Position numbers and translations under genes: made by a program. Source: an uncultured Pelagibacteraceae bacterium (GTDB lineage Bacteria > Pseudomonadota > Alphaproteobacteria > Pelagibacterales > Pelagibacteraceae). Taken from it: 64,000 nucleotides of DNA. Under the pieces are notes generated by a model. The model made no database searches. It was given only the letters and a program-made list of their open reading frames with translations, and was not told where the DNA came from. The stretch covers positions 55,654 to 119,653 of the forward strand of contig CACMAX010000004.1 in NCBI GenBank assembly GCA_902611845.1. The letters run 5' to 3'. Position 1 is the stretch's first letter. Every line of letters begins with the position of its first letter. Below are positions 29,206-39,307 of this stretch, piece by piece.

Positions 29206-30279
29206 ATGGGTTTTAAGTGTGGTATAGTTGGTTTACCAAATGTTGGTAAATCTACTTTATTTAATGCACTTACAAATTCAAGTAAAGCTCAAGCAGCAAA
29301 TTTTCCTTTCTGTACGATAGATCCAAATATAGGTGTAGTTCCTGTACCAGATTATAGGTTAGATGAATTGGTTAAAATTTCAAATTCAAAAAAAAAAATT
29401 AATACCACAATATCTTTTGTTGATATAGCAGGATTAGTCGAAGGAGCCTCTAAAGGTGAAGGATTAGGAAACAAATTCTTGTCCCATATAAGAGAAGTAG
29501 ATGCTGTTATTCATTTAATTAGATGTTTTGATTCAGATGATATTCAAAATGTAAATCCAACAGTTGATCCAATTAGAGATTTAGAAATAATTGAAACAGA
29601 GATGTCTTTAGCAGATTTGGAATCTATTCAAAAAAGACTAGATAAGAAAAATAAAAAAAATAATGATGAAAATCAAAACCAAATTCTAGAAAGAGCTCAG
29701 AATTTAATTAATAATAACGATGATATAAATAAATTATACGAAGAATTTGATAAAAAGGATGTTAAATTATCAGGATTATTGTCAATAAAGCCTAAACTTT
29801 ATGTTTGTAATGTTGACGAAAATAGCATTGATAAAGGCAATGATTATACAAAAAGTTTTATTGAAAAATATGGTTCTAAAAACACTCTAACTATTTCAGC
29901 TGAAATAGAAAATCAATTAAATGAACTAGAAAATGAAGAAAGAAAAAACTATATGAAAATGATCAACGTAGATGATACAGGATTAAATTTATTAATCAAA
30001 AAAGGATATGACCTTTTATCTTTAGAGACGTTTTTTACTTCAGGAGTTGAGGAGACAAGGGCTTGGACAATTAACAAAAATTGCATGGCACCTCAAGCAG
30101 CAGGTATAATTCATACAGATTTTGAAAAAGGTTTTATAAGAGCAGAAACTGTGTCTTATCAAGATTTCGTTGGTAGTGGTGGTTGGTTAAAATCTAGAGA
30201 AAATGGTAAAATGAGATTAGAAGGTAAAGATTATATCGTTAAAGATGGCGATGTTCTAAACTTTAGATTCAACACGTGA
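29206..30279 (+). CDS. ychF: YchF/OLA1-family ATPase
   Basis: Ribosome-associated P-loop ATPase of the Obg group that binds ATP rather than GTP. 357 aa. P-loop GLPNVGKSTLFNAL, FVDIAGLVEGASKGEGLG, and the C-terminal TGS-like domain ([36 protein letters not shown]). Its last 24 bases overlap the convergent petC gene. Confidence 0.97.
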   Translation: MGFKCGIVGLPNVGKSTLFNALTNSSKAQAANFPFCTIDPNIGVVPVPDYRLDELVKISNSKKKINTTISFVDIAGLVEGASKGEGLGNKFLSHIREVDAVIHLIRCFDSDDIQNVNPTVDPIRDLEIIETEMSLADLESIQKRLDKKNKKNNDENQNQILERAQNLINNNDDINKLYEEFDKKDVKLSGLLSIKPKLYVCNVDENSIDKGNDYTKSFIEKYGSKNTLTISAEIENQLNELENEERKNYMKMINVDDTGLNLLIKKGYDLLSLETFFTSGVEETRAWTINKNCMAPQAAGIIHTDFEKGFIRAETVSYQDFVGSGGWLKSRENGKMRLEGKDYIVKDGDVLNFRFNT

Positions 30280-31038
30280 CCATATCTTCTTCATTGTAAA
30301 GTAAACCAATACAGTCAATATTATCAAATAAGCTATAACTCTAAATCCTGTTTTATGTCTTTGCTCTAAATGTGGTTCCGCTGACCACATCAAAAAATTT
30401 GTAACATCTTTAGACATTTGCTCAGCTGTAGCTTTTGTTCCATCTGTATACTCAATTAAATCATCAGATAAAGGAGCTGGCATTTTAATTTTATTACCAT
30501 ACATATACTTGTTGTAATAAACACCATCATCAAGTTCTACACCCTCTGGTGGTTCAGAATATCCTAACAATAACGAATAAATATAATCTGCTCCGCCCTT
30601 TCTTGCCTTAACTAGAACAGACATATCTGGTGGATAAGCACCACCATTAGCAGCTTTAGCTTCTTGCTCATTAGCATATGGCATCACAAATTTATCAGAC
30701 AATTTGGCTGGTCTTACAAACATTTCTCCAGTGCTGTCCGGACCATCTGTTACCTCAAAACTTGCAGCTATTGCTTTGGCCTCTGCTTCAGAAAATTCTG
30801 GTCCACCCTTTTCTGCTAAATTTCTATAGGTTAAATATTTCATAGAATGGCAAGATGCACATACTTCAGTATATACTTGATAACCCCTTTGAAGTGATGC
30901 TCTATCAAATTTTCCGAAGAGACCTTTGAAAGTCCATTTAGTTTCTAAAAAAGGAGGTGATTTTTCAGCAGAGTTAGATGAATTTAGTACGATAATAGAT
31001 AATATTAATACAAATAAAATATTTTTTAACTTACTCAC
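30256..31038 (-). CDS. petC: Cytochrome c1 of the bc1 complex
   Basis: 260 aa. An N-terminal signal (to about residue 23, ...SNSAEKSP), heme c motif CASCHSM, heme-ligand Met region near [11 protein letters not shown], and a C-terminal membrane anchor ([16 protein letters not shown]). It passes electrons from the Rieske centre to soluble cytochrome c. It starts four bases before the petB stop and converges with ychF by 24 bases. Confidence 0.97.
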   Translation of the reverse strand: MSKLKNILFVLILSIIVLNSSNSAEKSPPFLETKWTFKGLFGKFDRASLQRGYQVYTEVCASCHSMKYLTYRNLAEKGGPEFSEAEAKAIAASFEVTDGPDSTGEMFVRPAKLSDKFVMPYANEQEAKAANGGAYPPDMSVLVKARKGGADYIYSLLLGYSEPPEGVELDDGVYYNKYMYGNKIKMPAPLSDDLIEYTDGTKATAEQMSKDVTNFLMWSAEPHLEQRHKTGFRVIAYLIILTVLVYFTMKKIWSRVESKV

Positions 31039-32306
31039 TTTATTATTTTTTCTATTTTTTCATCATTCCTTGCTGCAGCTAAATTTGGCGAACCTCCTAA
31101 AACTGGTTCGGTAATACTCAAAGGCAGCGGAGTAGTTTTTTCTTTCCATCCCAAAACTGGAAGAATAATCAAAAAATGCGCAAAGTAATATGCTGTAGCA
31201 ACTCTTGCGATTAACAAATACAATCCTTCAGCTGGCATCGCTCCTACATATCCAAGAATTAAAACATCAGCTACCAAGATCCAGTAGAACTGTCTAAATA
31301 ACGGTCTGAAAACTGCTGATCTAACTTTTGACGTATCCAACCATGGTAAAGCAGCTAAAATTAAAATAGCTGATAACATAGCAACAACACCCATAAGTTT
31401 GTCAGGAACCGATCTTAAGATCGCATAAAAAGGTAATAAGTACCACTCAGGAACTATATGAGCAGGAGTTACAAGTGGATCCGCCTCGATATAATTATCA
31501 GCATGTCCTAAAATATTTGGCTGATAAAATACAAACAACGCAAAAACAATACAAAACATTAATAACGCAAAAGCATCTTTAATTACGATATATGGATGAA
31601 ACGGAACTGTATCTTTAGAAGGCTTTTTAATATCAATACCAACTGGATTGTTATTTCCAGGAACATGTAATGCCCATATGTGAAGTACTACAAGCCCTAA
31701 TATTAAAAACGGTATCAAGTAATGAAGAGTAAAAAATCTTGTTAAAGTTGGATTGTCAACTGAGTAACCACCCCATAACCAAGTTGTTATACTCTCCCCC
31801 ACAAGTGGAATTGCACTAAATAAATTCGTTATTACTGTTGCTCCCCAAAAACTCATTTGTCCCCAAGGAAGAACATATCCCATAAAAGCAGCTGCCATCA
31901 TTAGCAGATAAATTATAATTCCAAGTATCCAAATTATTTCTCTAGGAGATTTATATGATCCGTAAAATAAAGATCTAAAAATATGAATATAAACTGCAAG
32001 GAAAAACATAGAAGCACCATTTGCGTGAACATATCTTAACAACCATCCATAATTCACATCTCTCATTATATGTTCAACACTGCTGAATGCCATATCTGCA
32101 TGAGCAATGTAGTGCATAGCCAAAACTAATCCTGTAACTATTTGGGTAATTAAGCAAAAAGTTAATATCCCACCAAAGGTCCACCAGTAATTTAAATTTT
32201 TTGGTGTAGGGTAATCTGTTAAGTGATTTGCCAATGTAAGCAAAGGCAGTCTATCATTGAACCATTTACCAAATTTTGAACTAGGTGTGTATTTGTGATC
32301 ACTCAT
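31035..32306 (-). CDS. petB: Cytochrome b of the bc1 complex
   Basis: 423 aa with eight or so membrane helices; holds both quinone sites. Both heme pairs are seen as H-x13-[16 protein letters not shown] in helix B and [15 protein letters not shown] in helix D. The Qo-site PEWY is in [14 protein letters not shown], and [14 protein letters not shown] is the cd-loop region. Middle gene of petABC, two bases after petA. Confidence 0.98.
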   Translation of the reverse strand: MSDHKYTPSSKFGKWFNDRLPLLTLANHLTDYPTPKNLNYWWTFGGILTFCLITQIVTGLVLAMHYIAHADMAFSSVEHIMRDVNYGWLLRYVHANGASMFFLAVYIHIFRSLFYGSYKSPREIIWILGIIIYLLMMAAAFMGYVLPWGQMSFWGATVITNLFSAIPLVGESITTWLWGGYSVDNPTLTRFFTLHYLIPFLILGLVVLHIWALHVPGNNNPVGIDIKKPSKDTVPFHPYIVIKDAFALLMFCIVFALFVFYQPNILGHADNYIEADPLVTPAHIVPEWYLLPFYAILRSVPDKLMGVVAMLSAILILAALPWLDTSKVRSAVFRPLFRQFYWILVADVLILGYVGAMPAEGLYLLIARVATAYYFAHFLIILPVLGWKEKTTPLPLSITEPVLGGSPNLAAARNDEKIEKIIK

Positions 32307-32308
32307 AT

Positions 32309-32830
32309 TTATCCAATCTTAATCGTGTTAGTATTTACAAATTCGTATTTAGGTATCTCCATATTAGTTGGAGCTGGTCCTTTTCTAATTCTACCAGATG
32401 TATCATAATGAGAACCATGGCAAGGACAAAACCAACCATCATAATCACCTTTATCTGTTAATGGAACACATCCTAGATGAGTACAAATCCCAAGCATCAC
32501 TAACCATTCAGGATTCTTTGCTCTATCTTCATCTTTTTCAGGATGCTTAAGATCATTGATATCAACTGCTCTCGCTTTTTTAATTTCATCATCCGTTCTT
32601 CTCTTTATAAAAACAGGTTTACCTCTCCAAAGAACCGTTAAAGATTGTCCTGGTTGCATTGAACTTACATCTACTTCTGTGCTTGCTAATGCTTTTACAG
32701 AGGCATCTGGGTTCATTTGATCGACTAATGGCCAAACAGCAGCACCTACTCCAACTGCACCTGCTGCGGCAGTAGCAGTAAACAAGAAATCTCTTCTGTT
32801 GGTCTTTTTTTCGTCTTTTTGATCTGACAT
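32309..32830 (-). CDS. petA: Rieske iron-sulfur protein of the bc1 complex
   Basis: 173 aa. Twin-arginine-like N-terminus ([15 protein letters not shown]) with one membrane anchor, and the two cluster-binding boxes CTHLGCVPL and CPCHGSHYD. Oxidises ubiquinol at the Qo site. First gene of the petABC operon, divergent from trmL. Confidence 0.98.
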   Translation of the reverse strand: MSDQKDEKKTNRRDFLFTATAAAGAVGVGAAVWPLVDQMNPDASVKALASTEVDVSSMQPGQSLTVLWRGKPVFIKRRTDDEIKKARAVDINDLKHPEKDEDRAKNPEWLVMLGICTHLGCVPLTDKGDYDGWFCPCHGSHYDTSGRIRKGPAPTNMEIPKYEFVNTNTIKIG

Positions 32831-32855
32831 CTTTAATATTTTATAACTTTGGTAA

Positions 32856-32873
32856 TATATGATTTCATATAAT
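32856..32873. promoter_or_regulatory. Palindrome and -10 box in the petA-trmL divergent gap
   Basis: TATATGA and TCATATA form a perfect 7-bp dyad with a TT spacer (32856-32871). Its right arm overlaps a perfect TATAAT (32868-32873) that would serve trmL with a leader near 11 bases. The form suits an operator for a dimeric regulator controlling petABC and/or trmL-hemF; the regulator is unknown. Confidence 0.45.
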
Positions 32874-32890
32874 AAAAAAGAGATATTTCT

Positions 32891-33367
32891 ATGGTAACAA
32901 TGACACAGAAACCTTTAAAACACGGTCTAAAAGTAGCTCTATATCAGCCGGATATTCCTCAAAATACAGCTTCAATTATTCGAACTTGTTCTTGCCTAGG
33001 TGCTAGTTTAGAAATCATTGAACCTTGTGGGTTTTTATTTAGCGATAAAAGGTTCAAGAGAGTTGTTATGGATTATTTAGATTACAGTGAAATTAAATTT
33101 TACAAGAGCTCTAAAGAATTCTTTAATGAAAATAGTAAAAATAGAGTAGTTTTAATGACGACAAAAGCTAGCAAAGTTTATACAAAGTTTAAATTTAAGC
33201 GTAATGATATATTGCTCTTTGGCAGAGAAAGTGCTGGTGTTCCAGAAGATGTACATTCTAAGGTTAATGAAAGAATTAAGATTCCAATGCTAAAAAATAA
33301 AAGATCGTTAAACATTTCAATATCAGTGGCCATAGGAGCTTCAGAATTTATAAGACAGTTAGGTTAA
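32891..33367 (+). CDS. trmL: tRNA (cytidine34/uridine34-2'-O)-methyltransferase
   Basis: SPOUT-fold enzyme, 158 aa, that methylates the wobble ribose of certain tRNA-Leu. Motifs: [30 protein letters not shown], and the trefoil-knot C-terminus [17 protein letters not shown]. Either the ATG at 32891 or the one at 32900 can be the start. hemF follows with no gap. Confidence 0.93.
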   Translation: MVTMTQKPLKHGLKVALYQPDIPQNTASIIRTCSCLGASLEIIEPCGFLFSDKRFKRVVMDYLDYSEIKFYKSSKEFFNENSKNRVVLMTTKASKVYTKFKFKRNDILLFGRESAGVPEDVHSKVNERIKIPMLKNKRSLNISISVAIGASEFIRQLG

Positions 33368-34192
33368 ATGGATCAATATATAAAAAAGAAATTAGCAAAA
33401 AATTGGTTTAAAACTTTACAAGAAGTGCTTTGTAGAGAAATAGAGGAAAAAGAGGGCAAAAAATCCAAATTTAAAATTACTAATTGGAATAGAAGTAAAA
33501 ATAATGATGAAGGTGGAGGACAATATAGAATTTTAGAAAACGGTAAAATTTTTGATAAAGTTGGAGTAAATTTTTCAGAAGTTTATGGAGAATTTTCAAA
33601 TGAATTTAAAAATAAAGTTCCAGGCACCAAAACAAGCTCTAAATTTTGGGCATCTGGAATATCTGTTGTTATGCATATGAAAAATCCTCATGTGCCGGCA
33701 ATGCATTTTAACACGAGGTATATAGTTACTTCATTTGGTTGGTTTGGAGGTGGAATGGATGTTACACCTTGTATGAAAGATAAGAAATTAGAAAATTGGT
33801 TTCATTCAGAACTAAAAAAATCATGTAATAAACATAACAAAAATTATTACAAAAAATATAAAAAGTGGTGTGATGAATATTTTTATTTGCCACATAGGAA
33901 AGAACCAAGAGGTATTGGCGGGATTTTTTTTGATTATAAAAAAAATAATTGGGAAAAAGATTTTTCTTTTGTTCGAGAAGTGGGAATAAGTTTTAAAAAT
34001 ATTTCTAATGAAATAATTGAGAAAAAAAATAAATTAAAATGGACAATTAAAGATAAAGAAATCCAATACAAAAAAAGAGGTAGATATGTTGAATTTAATT
34101 TATTACATGATAGGGGGACAAAATTTGGTTTACAAACTGGTGGAAATGTTGAAGCTATACTTATGTCATTACCACCAACAGCTAAATGGTAA
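33368..34192 (+). CDS. hemF: Oxygen-dependent coproporphyrinogen III oxidase
   Basis: Converts coproporphyrinogen III to protoporphyrinogen IX in heme synthesis using oxygen. 274 aa, slightly short. Motifs: GGGQYRILENGKIFDKVGVN, SVVMHMKNPHVPAMHFNTRY, WFGGGMDVTPC, RKEPRGIGGIFFDY and YVEFNLLHDRGTKFGLQTGG (last shown in part by RGTKFGLQTGG). It sits next to petABC and near the oxidase genes that need heme. Confidence 0.97.
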   Translation: MDQYIKKKLAKNWFKTLQEVLCREIEEKEGKKSKFKITNWNRSKNNDEGGGQYRILENGKIFDKVGVNFSEVYGEFSNEFKNKVPGTKTSSKFWASGISVVMHMKNPHVPAMHFNTRYIVTSFGWFGGGMDVTPCMKDKKLENWFHSELKKSCNKHNKNYYKKYKKWCDEYFYLPHRKEPRGIGGIFFDYKKNNWEKDFSFVREVGISFKNISNEIIEKKNKLKWTIKDKEIQYKKRGRYVEFNLLHDRGTKFGLQTGGNVEAILMSLPPTAKW

Positions 34193-34195
34193 ATT

Positions 34196-34672
34196 ATGGA
34201 TAAAGAACCAATTACTACTGAAGGATTAGAAAAATTAAAAAGTGAATTAATTTTTTTAAAAGAAAAAAAGAGACCCGAAATTGTTGCAGCCATTGCTGAA
34301 GCAAGATCACATGGAGATTTAAAAGAAAATGCTGAATACCATGCCGCAAAAGAACAGCAATCTCATAACGAGGGAAGAATTCAAGAAGTTGAGGATTTAA
34401 TTGCAAGAGCAAATGTAATTGATATCACCAAGATTAGTAATGATGGGAAGGTGATATTTGGATCTACAGTCTACCTTCAAAATTTAGATACAAATGAAAA
34501 AATAAATTACAAAATTGTTGGTAAAGACGAGGCAGATCTAAAACAAAAGCTTCTTTATTTTCAATCACCGATAGGAAAGGGTCTTATAGGTAAAAATAAA
34601 GGAGATCTTGTAGAGATAAATACACCAGCAGGAACAAAAAATTTTGAAATTGTAGACGTAAAATACGTTTAA
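34196..34672 (+). CDS. greA: Transcription elongation factor GreA
   Basis: 158 aa. N-terminal coiled coil with acidic tip ([20 protein letters not shown], the Gre signature) and a C-terminal FKBP-like domain. It helps stalled RNA polymerase cut back its transcript. It starts four bases after hemF and its stop overlaps the convergent cca gene by four bases. Confidence 0.97.
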   Translation: MDKEPITTEGLEKLKSELIFLKEKKRPEIVAAIAEARSHGDLKENAEYHAAKEQQSHNEGRIQEVEDLIARANVIDITKISNDGKVIFGSTVYLQNLDTNEKINYKIVGKDEADLKQKLLYFQSPIGKGLIGKNKGDLVEINTPAGTKNFEIVDVKYV

Positions 34673-35940
34673 TTTGATAAAACTTTTTCCATATCTTTTT
34701 TTGATAAATTAAAATTATTTTCAATCCATTTCATTTCTAAATTTTTTAATTTTTGACCCAATTCCCTTCCCTCCTTTAATCCATAATCATTTATTAATAA
34801 CTGAGCTTTTATTGGAAATTCTGGTTTATCTAATTTTTCAAAATAAGTTTTTAATTCTGAAAGTTTTTTACTTTGTTTAAAATATAACAAATTGAAATCA
34901 ATTAAATCTATTGTGCTAGATTTACCCTCATAATAAAATATTTTTTGTAAATCTTTCTTGTTAAAAATTTTAATACTATCTTTATAGAGCGAATTATTTT
35001 TTAAAAAATTAATTTTATCTTTTAACTCATTGGGCAAATTATACTTATATACAAAATAGTCAGAATTGTCGGTTTCATCGATTACAAGAAAAGAAATTAC
35101 GAAATATAAACTTTTATTTTTTAATATCTTTTCTTGTGGTTTTGATAACTTGCTCAATTTGTTAAAATTTTTTAGTTGAGGAAAAATTAATGAAAATAAT
35201 TCACAAGAGGTTTTATTTTTAAATAAGTTTAAAAAGTTATCCAAATTGAGAATTTTTTTTAATTCATTGAATTGTCTTTCTTTTGATATTTTTCCTAAAC
35301 CCTCAATATTTTTTTTAATGATTTTTATAATATTAATTTCATGATCGATTTTGCTATATTCAGTATAAAATCTTAAATATCTAATAATTCTTAAATAATC
35401 TTCTTTTATTCTAGTTTCTGGATCACCGATAAATTTAATTATTCCAACATTTAAATCTTTATAACCAGAATTTGGATCATATAAATTCCCGTCTAAATCT
35501 GAATATATTGAATTTATTGAAAAATCTCTCCTTAATGAATCTTCCTTCCAATTGGCTGTATATTCTACGACAGCATGCCTTCCATCTGTTTTTACATCTT
35601 TTCTTAATGTTGTAATTTCAAAATTTTGATCCTCAATCACTGCTGTGATTGTGCCATGTTCAATTCCTGTTTCAAAAAACTTTATTTGGTTTTTATCTAA
35701 GCATTGTTTAACTTGATCAGGGGTTAAATTAGTTGCAAGGTCGATATCGTCTGTTTTTTCATCATTTAAAATTTTTCTTACACAACCACCAACATATCTA
35801 ATCTCGCTAGTATCATTGTAATTATTTATTGCACCAAATATTTTATATACTCCCTTTTTATTTTTTAAATCTTGAAATTTGAGATCTTTATCACTTGAAA
35901 TTCTTTTATTCTGAAAAATTTTTTTAAGTAAAGCTTTCAT
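34669..35940 (-). CDS. cca: CCA-adding tRNA nucleotidyltransferase (poly(A) polymerase family)
   Basis: 423 aa. Class II nucleotidyltransferase: [10 protein letters not shown], the two catalytic Asp in TDDIDLAT, and [12 protein letters not shown] with [19 protein letters not shown] (conserved DPxxRixEDxLRilR pattern). It restores or adds CCA to tRNA 3' ends; a poly(A) polymerase role is less likely from this pattern. Its ATG begins three bases after the encoded CCA of the tRNA-Gln gene on the same strand, so its message probably begins in or just after that tRNA. Confidence 0.9.
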   Translation of the reverse strand: MKALLKKIFQNKRISSDKDLKFQDLKNKKGVYKIFGAINNYNDTSEIRYVGGCVRKILNDEKTDDIDLATNLTPDQVKQCLDKNQIKFFETGIEHGTITAVIEDQNFEITTLRKDVKTDGRHAVVEYTANWKEDSLRRDFSINSIYSDLDGNLYDPNSGYKDLNVGIIKFIGDPETRIKEDYLRIIRYLRFYTEYSKIDHEINIIKIIKKNIEGLGKISKERQFNELKKILNLDNFLNLFKNKTSCELFSLIFPQLKNFNKLSKLSKPQEKILKNKSLYFVISFLVIDETDNSDYFVYKYNLPNELKDKINFLKNNSLYKDSIKIFNKKDLQKIFYYEGKSSTIDLIDFNLLYFKQSKKLSELKTYFEKLDKPEFPIKAQLLINDYGLKEGRELGQKLKNLEMKWIENNFNLSKKDMEKVLSN

Positions 35941-35943
35941 ATA

Positions 35944-36018
35944 TGGCTGGGGTGCTAGGATTCGAACCTAGGAATGGCGGTACCAAAAACCGCTGCCTTA
36001 CCACTTGGCTACACCCCA
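35944..36018 (-). tRNA. tRNA-Gln (anticodon TTG)
   Basis: Cloverleaf read on the minus strand: acceptor TGGGGTG with CACCCCA, D arm GCC...GGC, anticodon stem GCGGT/ACCGC with loop TTTTGGT giving anticodon TTG, T arm CTAGG-TTCGAAT-CCTAG, discriminator G and encoded CCA (35946-35944). All stems pair. The only RNA gene seen in the window. It lies between ispE and cca on one strand; a TTATAC-like -10 sits just before it. Confidence 0.97.
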
Positions 36019-36050
36019 AGATGTTTTTCGTATAACACAAAAAAAAAGCT

Positions 36051-36893
36051 TTATATAGTTTTAGAGTAAATACACCAATAGTTTTTATATTTATTTTTTA
36101 ATTTTTTTTGAGCTTTTATTGCCGCATTTTTCGTTAAAAAATAACCAATTATAGTCGAACCTGAACCTGTCATATTTGCAAAGTAAATATTATCTAAATT
36201 TTGCAAGTAACTTTTGATCTTTCCTAAAATTGGATATCTATTAAAGGTTGCTCTCTCTAAATCGTTATTCGAAACTTTTAATAAATCCTGTCCGTTAATC
36301 TTGTTTGATTTATTGAATAGGCTCTTTGAAAATCCTCTGTGTTTTGCATAAATTAACTTAGTAGAACATCCAAAATTAGGCTTTATTATTAACAAATGAA
36401 AATTTAATTTTTTATTAATTTTACTTATATTTTTCCCTTGTAGGATCATTGGACTTTCATAAAGACCCAAAATTACATCTGAACCAACTTTATTTGCAAC
36501 TTTTATTAAATTATTTTTTGTAATTTTAATTATCCTTTTTTTAAATAGATAGTTCAAAATGGATGCTGCATTCATTGATCCTCCCCCCATGCCAGAGGAT
36601 TGGGGTATATTTTTTTTTACTTTTATATTGAATTTTTTATTTTTAATATAATTTTGATCATTTAATATTTTTAGTAGTTTTGAAATTGTATTTGTATTTG
36701 AAATATTTGAGGAAAATTTTCCACTAAACGATATTCTATTTTTTGAACCTTGTATCTCTTTTATTAAAATCTCATCAGCCAAATTGATCTTAGATATTAA
36801 ACTTTCAATTTTATGATAACCATTTGAGTATTTATTTAGAATTTTTAAAGTTAGGTTAACTTTTGCAAAAGATTTTATTTTATGAAACTTCAT
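36051..36893 (-). CDS. ispE: 4-diphosphocytidyl-2-C-methyl-D-erythritol kinase
   Basis: GHMP kinase of the non-mevalonate isoprenoid pathway. 280 aa. FAKVNLTLKIL and YHKIESL near the N-terminus, the ATP loop PQSSGMGGGSMNAASIL and the C-terminal MTGSGSTIIGYF. It starts on the base after the TPR gene stops. It supplies the same pathway as ispH, which is 17 kb away in the retinal cluster. Confidence 0.95.
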   Translation of the reverse strand: MKFHKIKSFAKVNLTLKILNKYSNGYHKIESLISKINLADEILIKEIQGSKNRISFSGKFSSNISNTNTISKLLKILNDQNYIKNKKFNIKVKKNIPQSSGMGGGSMNAASILNYLFKKRIIKITKNNLIKVANKVGSDVILGLYESPMILQGKNISKINKKLNFHLLIIKPNFGCSTKLIYAKHRGFSKSLFNKSNKINGQDLLKVSNNDLERATFNRYPILGKIKSYLQNLDNIYFANMTGSGSTIIGYFLTKNAAIKAQKKLKNKYKNYWCIYSKTI

Positions 36894-38573
36894 TTAAGAA
36901 TTATTATTTAATCCATTATATAATTTTTCCTTAACTTTAATTTTTAATTCTTCGTCTGCTTCATCGCTGTTTAAAGCACTTTTCCAAAAATAATTAGCTT
37001 GGATTTTTCTATTTAATTGCCAAAGAACATCTCCATAATGATCACTTGCAACAGGATCACTTGGTAACAATTCAACAGCTTTTCTTAAATATTTTTCTGC
37101 TTCAATATAATTTCCTGTCAAATAGTAACCCCAACCAACTGAGTCTGTTATATAAGGGTCTTCTTCTTTCCCTTTATAAGCTTGATTTAACATTTCTATT
37201 GCTTCTTCAATTTTATATCCTCTTTCTAACCAGCTATAAGCTAGATAGTTAAGTGTATAAGGTTCGTCAGGTCTAATTTTAATTGAATTTAGCAAATCCT
37301 TATCCGCCAAATCATAATTTTTTAATCTCTCATACGCTCCACCTCTGCGATAAAGAACATCTGCATAAGCCATAGAATTTTTATCCAAATTTTTTAAGGC
37401 CAAAGTATAATAATTTATAGCCTCGTCATATTTTTTAAAGTTTTTGTAAATATTTGCCAAATCATAAATCATCTTTGTCGATTTATTATTAAATTTTTCG
37501 AGATTTTTTAATATATAGTTCAAACTTGCATCATAATTTTCCTCCTCTGCTATAATTCTCGCAATCTTCTTTGTTTTGTACCAAAAAAATATTTCATCCT
37601 TATCATCAAATTTTTCGAAAGTTTTTTTTGCTAGATCATAATTATTATTAGACTGATAGTTTTCAGCTATTAGAGATAAATTAAAATAAAATTTTGGATT
37701 TAAATAATTTGAAATATTTAAATATATGTTTGAGTAATCAAATCTACCTTGAGATGAATAAAAATTAGATATAAGGAAAAAAAATTCTGCCAAAATATCA
37801 TTCTCATTTTGACATGAAAAATGCTGCGTTAATTTTTTGTATTTTTTTTCATCGATCCATTTTTTTACTTGAGAAATAAGCAAACTACTTCTTAAAGGAT
37901 CTATTGTATCTGCAAAATTATCAACTGTTGCAAGGTCATTATTAGACACTTCGTTACTCAAATAAAAAAAAGTATATCTAGAGTAATCACTTTGAGGATC
38001 ATTAATTAAATTTAAAAAATAAGGCTCAGTTTTTTTGGAATTCAAATAACAGTTTTGAAAAGCCATGTTTATCAAATCTAATTTTCCAAATTGCTCAACA
38101 ATGTCAGATTTTTTATATATAAAAAGATCAATGTAACTTTTTAAGCTAGAATAAATTATAAATTTGTATGAGTCGTCCTCTTTGAACTTTTCCAATTTTT
38201 TTAACTTCAAAGCTGCTTGTTTAAACTTTTTCTTATTAATGCTATCTAAAATTAATAATAAATTTCCTTCAAAAAAATCTCCACCTATTGAAGTATTAGA
38301 ATATTTTACTTGTTTAATTGCTTTTTTAACCTGTCCATCCAAAAGTAAAGAAAATACATATTCTTGCAAAAAACTATCATGCGATTGAATTAATATTTTT
38401 GAATTTTCAAAAAACTTAAGAGCATCGTTATTTTTCTGGTTATCAAATGATAATAATGCTGAAAGATAATTTGATAGATACTTCTGGTTGAATTCTTTTT
38501 CATTCGCTGCTTTTGAATAGAGATTTGTTTGATATAGAATTAATATTATAAAACAAAAAATTTTTAAAAACAT
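36894..38573 (-). CDS. TPR-repeat protein, probably exported
   Basis: 559 aa. A hydrophobic N-terminal segment (FLKIFCFIILILYQTNLYS) suggests export or membrane anchoring. The C-terminal third has clear tetratricopeptide repeats, e.g. YKNFKKYDEAINYYTLALK, ...YDLADKDLLNSIKIRPDEP, and TGNYIEAEKYLRKAVELLP. It is a probable scaffold in envelope biogenesis; in alphaproteobacteria such a TPR protein often precedes ispE. The exact partner is unknown. Confidence 0.88.
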   Translation of the reverse strand: MFLKIFCFIILILYQTNLYSKAANEKEFNQKYLSNYLSALLSFDNQKNNDALKFFENSKILIQSHDSFLQEYVFSLLLDGQVKKAIKQVKYSNTSIGGDFFEGNLLLILDSINKKKFKQAALKLKKLEKFKEDDSYKFIIYSSLKSYIDLFIYKKSDIVEQFGKLDLINMAFQNCYLNSKKTEPYFLNLINDPQSDYSRYTFFYLSNEVSNNDLATVDNFADTIDPLRSSLLISQVKKWIDEKKYKKLTQHFSCQNENDILAEFFFLISNFYSSQGRFDYSNIYLNISNYLNPKFYFNLSLIAENYQSNNNYDLAKKTFEKFDDKDEIFFWYKTKKIARIIAEEENYDASLNYILKNLEKFNNKSTKMIYDLANIYKNFKKYDEAINYYTLALKNLDKNSMAYADVLYRRGGAYERLKNYDLADKDLLNSIKIRPDEPYTLNYLAYSWLERGYKIEEAIEMLNQAYKGKEEDPYITDSVGWGYYLTGNYIEAEKYLRKAVELLPSDPVASDHYGDVLWQLNRKIQANYFWKSALNSDEADEELKIKVKEKLYNGLNNNS

Positions 38574-38583
38574 TTTTTACTTT

Positions 38584-39288
38584 ATGACTTTAAATGAAAA
38601 AAATCAAAATGACATATTTGATAATGATTTATTAAACGAGCTAGGTATTGAATATGAATTTAGTGGTGAGCCAATAAATAGATTTAAATATAATACTTCT
38701 AATGAGGAAAAATCTGAGGAATTAGCAAAACTTAGAGTTGAAATAGAAAAGATTGAAAATTGTGAACTAAAAAATAGTGCAAAAAATCTTGTTTTCAGTG
38801 ATGGAAATTCATATTCAAAAATAATGATTGTAGGTGAAGGACCTGGACAAAAAGAAGATGAATTAGGAAAACCTTTTGTTGGTGATGCAGGTATGCTTTT
38901 AAATAAAATGTTAAAAGCTATTAATTTAGATAGAACTAACGTTTATATTACTAATGTTGTAAATTATAGACCCCCAAATAACCGAAAGCCTGAAATATCA
39001 GAAATAAATAGATACTCTGAATATTTAAGAAAACATATTTCGATTATAAATCCAGAAATACTTATTTTAATGGGAAGCACAGCAATGGAAGCGCTCTTCG
39101 GGAATAAAATTAAAATTTCTAAAGAAAGAGGAAAATGGAAGGAAGTAATAATTAATAATAAAACATATTTAACAATGATAACTTTTCACCCAGCATATCT
39201 GCTAAGACAAGCAGAGCAAAAAAAATATTCTTGGGCCGATCTTAAAGAAATTAGAAAAAAAATAGATGAAACTGGTTTAGAGATTTAA
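38584..39288 (+). CDS. Family-4-type uracil-DNA glycosylase lacking most cluster cysteines
   Basis: 234 aa with an N-terminal extension of about 50 residues. Active-site motifs are GEGPGQKEDELGKPFVG (residues 84-100), ITNVVNYRPPNNRKP and the late TFHPAYLLR. Removes uracil from DNA. Family 4 enzymes usually bind a 4Fe-4S cluster through four Cys; here only C60 is in place, the third is Y128 and the fourth is Y144. A related cysteine-poor form is my recollection for other alphaproteobacteria. Confidence 0.9.
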   Translation: MTLNEKNQNDIFDNDLLNELGIEYEFSGEPINRFKYNTSNEEKSEELAKLRVEIEKIENCELKNSAKNLVFSDGNSYSKIMIVGEGPGQKEDELGKPFVGDAGMLLNKMLKAINLDRTNVYITNVVNYRPPNNRKPEISEINRYSEYLRKHISIINPEILILMGSTAMEALFGNKIKISKERGKWKEVIINNKTYLTMITFHPAYLLRQAEQKKYSWADLKEIRKKIDETGLEI

Positions 39289-39307
39289 ATTTTTAATAAT
39301 ATTTTAT

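Noticed and set aside
33934..34293. 119-codon minus-strand frame across the hemF-greA join
   Set aside because: It overlaps two genes with clear products and has a low-complexity Phe/Ser composition.
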